From Chitinophagales bacterium (GTDB lineage Bacteria > Bacteroidota > Bacteroidia > Chitinophagales > UBA8649): a stretch of 64,000 nt of DNA. Under the pieces are notes generated by a model. That model was not told the origin of the DNA. It ran no database searches and saw nothing but the letters and a program-made list of their open reading frames with translations. The first letter of the stretch is position 1, and each line of letters begins with the position of its first letter. Both the position numbers and the translations under genes were made by a program. The DNA is taken from NCBI GenBank assembly GCA_020635975.1, contig JACJYT010000007.1, positions 62,001 to 126,000 on the forward strand, given 5' to 3'. This document shows positions 62,766 to 64,000 of the stretch, piece after piece.

Positions 62766-64000
62766 ATGTTAGAGACCCCTTTCTATGCCGATATTCACTT
62801 GCATCCAAGTTTAAAATCTTCTAATTGGACTAAAGAAGATGGAGAAAAAAATCCTTGGGAAACTTTCAATCACATTACGCCGAAAACTGCTGCAGGCAGA
62901 TTTGCTTCGAATGCCAGTTCAACTTTAGCTAAGTATACACAAACTAACTTTTATAAGCTGATGGAAGGCAAGTGCAAAGTAGCATTTGTATCCTTGTATC
63001 CGTTTGAAAGAGGTTTTTTAGAAATGCGGAATGTGCCTAGATTAATTACAAGCAAGAAAGCAGTGGTTGAGTTAACAGCAATTGCTTCGGGTATGGGATA
63101 CGAAGCGGTAGAGCAAATCGCCAATGAGCAAGATTATTTTAAAGAGTTTAAAAAAGAATACGACTACCTGAAGAAACATGAAGGCAAATCACCATGTGGA
63201 AAATATAGCTACAAGATTGTAAATAATTATGGAGAATTAGTTGCCTCCATGAAAAAGGAGAATGAACTTGCTATAATACTTACAAGTGAAGGTGCTCACG
63301 CCTTCTTCGACAAAGAAATGAGCGAAGGCAAACTAGGAAAAGCCGATTTAAAAAAACGTTTAACTGAAAATATTCAGAAAGTAAAGGAATGGGAGAACCC
63401 TCCATTTTTCATGAATTTAATGCACCATTTCGATAATAGATTGGGTGGACATGCCAAAAGTTTGGATGGTTTTGTAAACAATTTATTAAATCAAAGAAAA
63501 GCTTTAGAGCTTGGTTTAGAAGGTTTAGGAATAAAAGCCATGAAAGAAATGCTGAGCAATAGAAATGGTAAGCGAATTCTAATAGACACCAAGCATATGA
63601 GCTTAAAAGCAAGAGTAGAGTACTACAATTGGATTAGGAGTTATAATTACTTGAACAAAGACAACAATATTCCGGTGATTTGTTCTCATACTGGAGTTAA
63701 TGGTTTCAAAACCATGCATGGATCTAAAATTAAAACGGACAATCCTGCTAAGAAGAAAAATTCCTACTTTTTCAATTGGGCAATTAATCTTTCGGACGAA
63801 GAGCTAAATATTATTCATGGCTCTCAGGGTTTAATGGGACTTATTATTGACAAAGGGAAGTTGGGAGGTGGAGCTTTCTTAGCAAAAGCTGACAAAACCA
63901 AGGATAAGGAGAAACTCAAAGAAATGTATATGAAATTAATTTGGGATAATTTATTTCATGCCGTAAAAGCCATTGGGAATAAATCGGGTTGGGATATTTT
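62766..64000 (+). CDS. Amidohydrolase/membrane-dipeptidase-like protein, 3'-truncated
   Basis: An open frame of 411 codons runs from ATG 62766 off the window edge. It begins 'MLETPFYADIHLHPSLKSSN', with an H-x-H metal motif straight after a strand, as in TIM-barrel metal hydrolases. Later 'ILIDTKHMSLKARVEYYNW' and 'NIPVICSHTGVNGF' resemble the D-x-x-H and S-H segments of M19 membrane dipeptidases. There is no signal peptide, so it appears cytoplasmic. Its large central insert and missing C-terminus leave the substrate open. Confidence 0.6.
   Translation, partial: MLETPFYADIHLHPSLKSSNWTKEDGEKNPWETFNHITPKTAAGRFASNASSTLAKYTQTNFYKLMEGKCKVAFVSLYPFERGFLEMRNVPRLITSKKAVVELTAIASGMGYEAVEQIANEQDYFKEFKKEYDYLKKHEGKSPCGKYSYKIVNNYGELVASMKKENELAIILTSEGAHAFFDKEMSEGKLGKADLKKRLTENIQKVKEWENPPFFMNLMHHFDNRLGGHAKSLDGFVNNLLNQRKALELGLEGLGIKAMKEMLSNRNGKRILIDTKHMSLKARVEYYNWIRSYNYLNKDNNIPVICSHTGVNGFKTMHGSKIKTDNPAKKKNSYFFNWAINLSDEELNIIHGSQGLMGLIIDKGKLGGGAFLAKADKTKDKEKLKEMYMKLIWDNLFHAVKAIGNKSGWDI

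Overview
The window is a gene-dense, AT-rich stretch of chromosome from a member of the Bacteroidota, most likely order Flavobacteriales. This rests on secreted proteins ending in type IX secretion (T9SS) sorting domains, a gliding-motility-associated CHU_C-type C-terminal domain, a very long Bacteroidota-style signal peptidase I, an RprX/RprY-like two-component pair, a menaquinone (not ubiquinone) pathway, and a recurring TAnnTTTG motif (the Bacteroidota sigma-A -7 element) upstream of genes. Both ends cut through genes. No intergenic gap exceeds about 225 bases. I see no CRISPR array, prophage, insertion sequence, rRNA or recognisable defence system.

Layout. 1-6.7 kb: a truncated ceramidase-like membrane protein, then on the minus strand a META-domain lipoprotein, an AsmA-like protein, an orphan histidine kinase and ornithine aminotransferase. 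6.8-11.2 kb (plus): RNase R, a polyprenyl diphosphate synthase and a GH27 alpha-galactosidase. 11.4-18.3 kb: one giant secreted repeat protein (about 2310 residues if repaired) with about 22 copies of a 72-residue unit, split by four frameshifts that look more like blended-repeat assembly errors than biology. 18.3-18.5 kb: an unusual TCGA-rich inverted-repeat intergenic region. 18.5-29.5 kb: housekeeping genes (aspartokinase, fructose bisphosphatase, ArsC-like protein, dCTP deaminase, thioesterase, thioredoxin, alanyl-tRNA synthetase, two cell-wall peptidase-family proteins, MerR regulator, methyltransferase) and one tRNA-Arg(ACG).

29.5-41.4 kb is a tightly packed minus-strand run of nine genes. 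In transcription order it is PlsB-like acyltransferase, gpsA, mutS2, menF, menD, ftsE-like ATPase, glycosyltransferase, dapB, lepB. It joins phospholipid entry, menaquinone, peptidoglycan precursor and protein export steps, with probable internal promoters before menD and lepB. 41.4-47.2 kb holds the two-component pair, a plug-only TonB-receptor-like protein, a small membrane protein with a CtpA protease, and thymidine kinase. 47.3-49.8 kb is a small surface-polysaccharide operon (hypothetical, hexapeptide acyltransferase, flippase).

49.8-60.2 kb is rich in secreted proteins: a TPR protein, an M1 aminopeptidase, a purple-acid-phosphatase-like enzyme and a LamG/PNGase F-like deglycosylase, the last three with T9SS tails. 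A 3-hydroxyacyl-CoA dehydrogenase lies among them. 60.3-62.7 kb is a DUF2330 protein paired with a stand-alone RnfD/NqrB-like membrane protein. From 62.77 kb to the end runs a truncated amidohydrolase, possibly related to membrane dipeptidases.

Most of the window is ordinary core genome. The items most worth a second look are the PNGase F-like fusion enzyme, the repeat protein and its broken frames, the TCGA inverted repeat, the plug-only protein beside the two-component genes, and the stand-alone RnfD/DUF2330 pair. All assignments are by eye; no database search was run.
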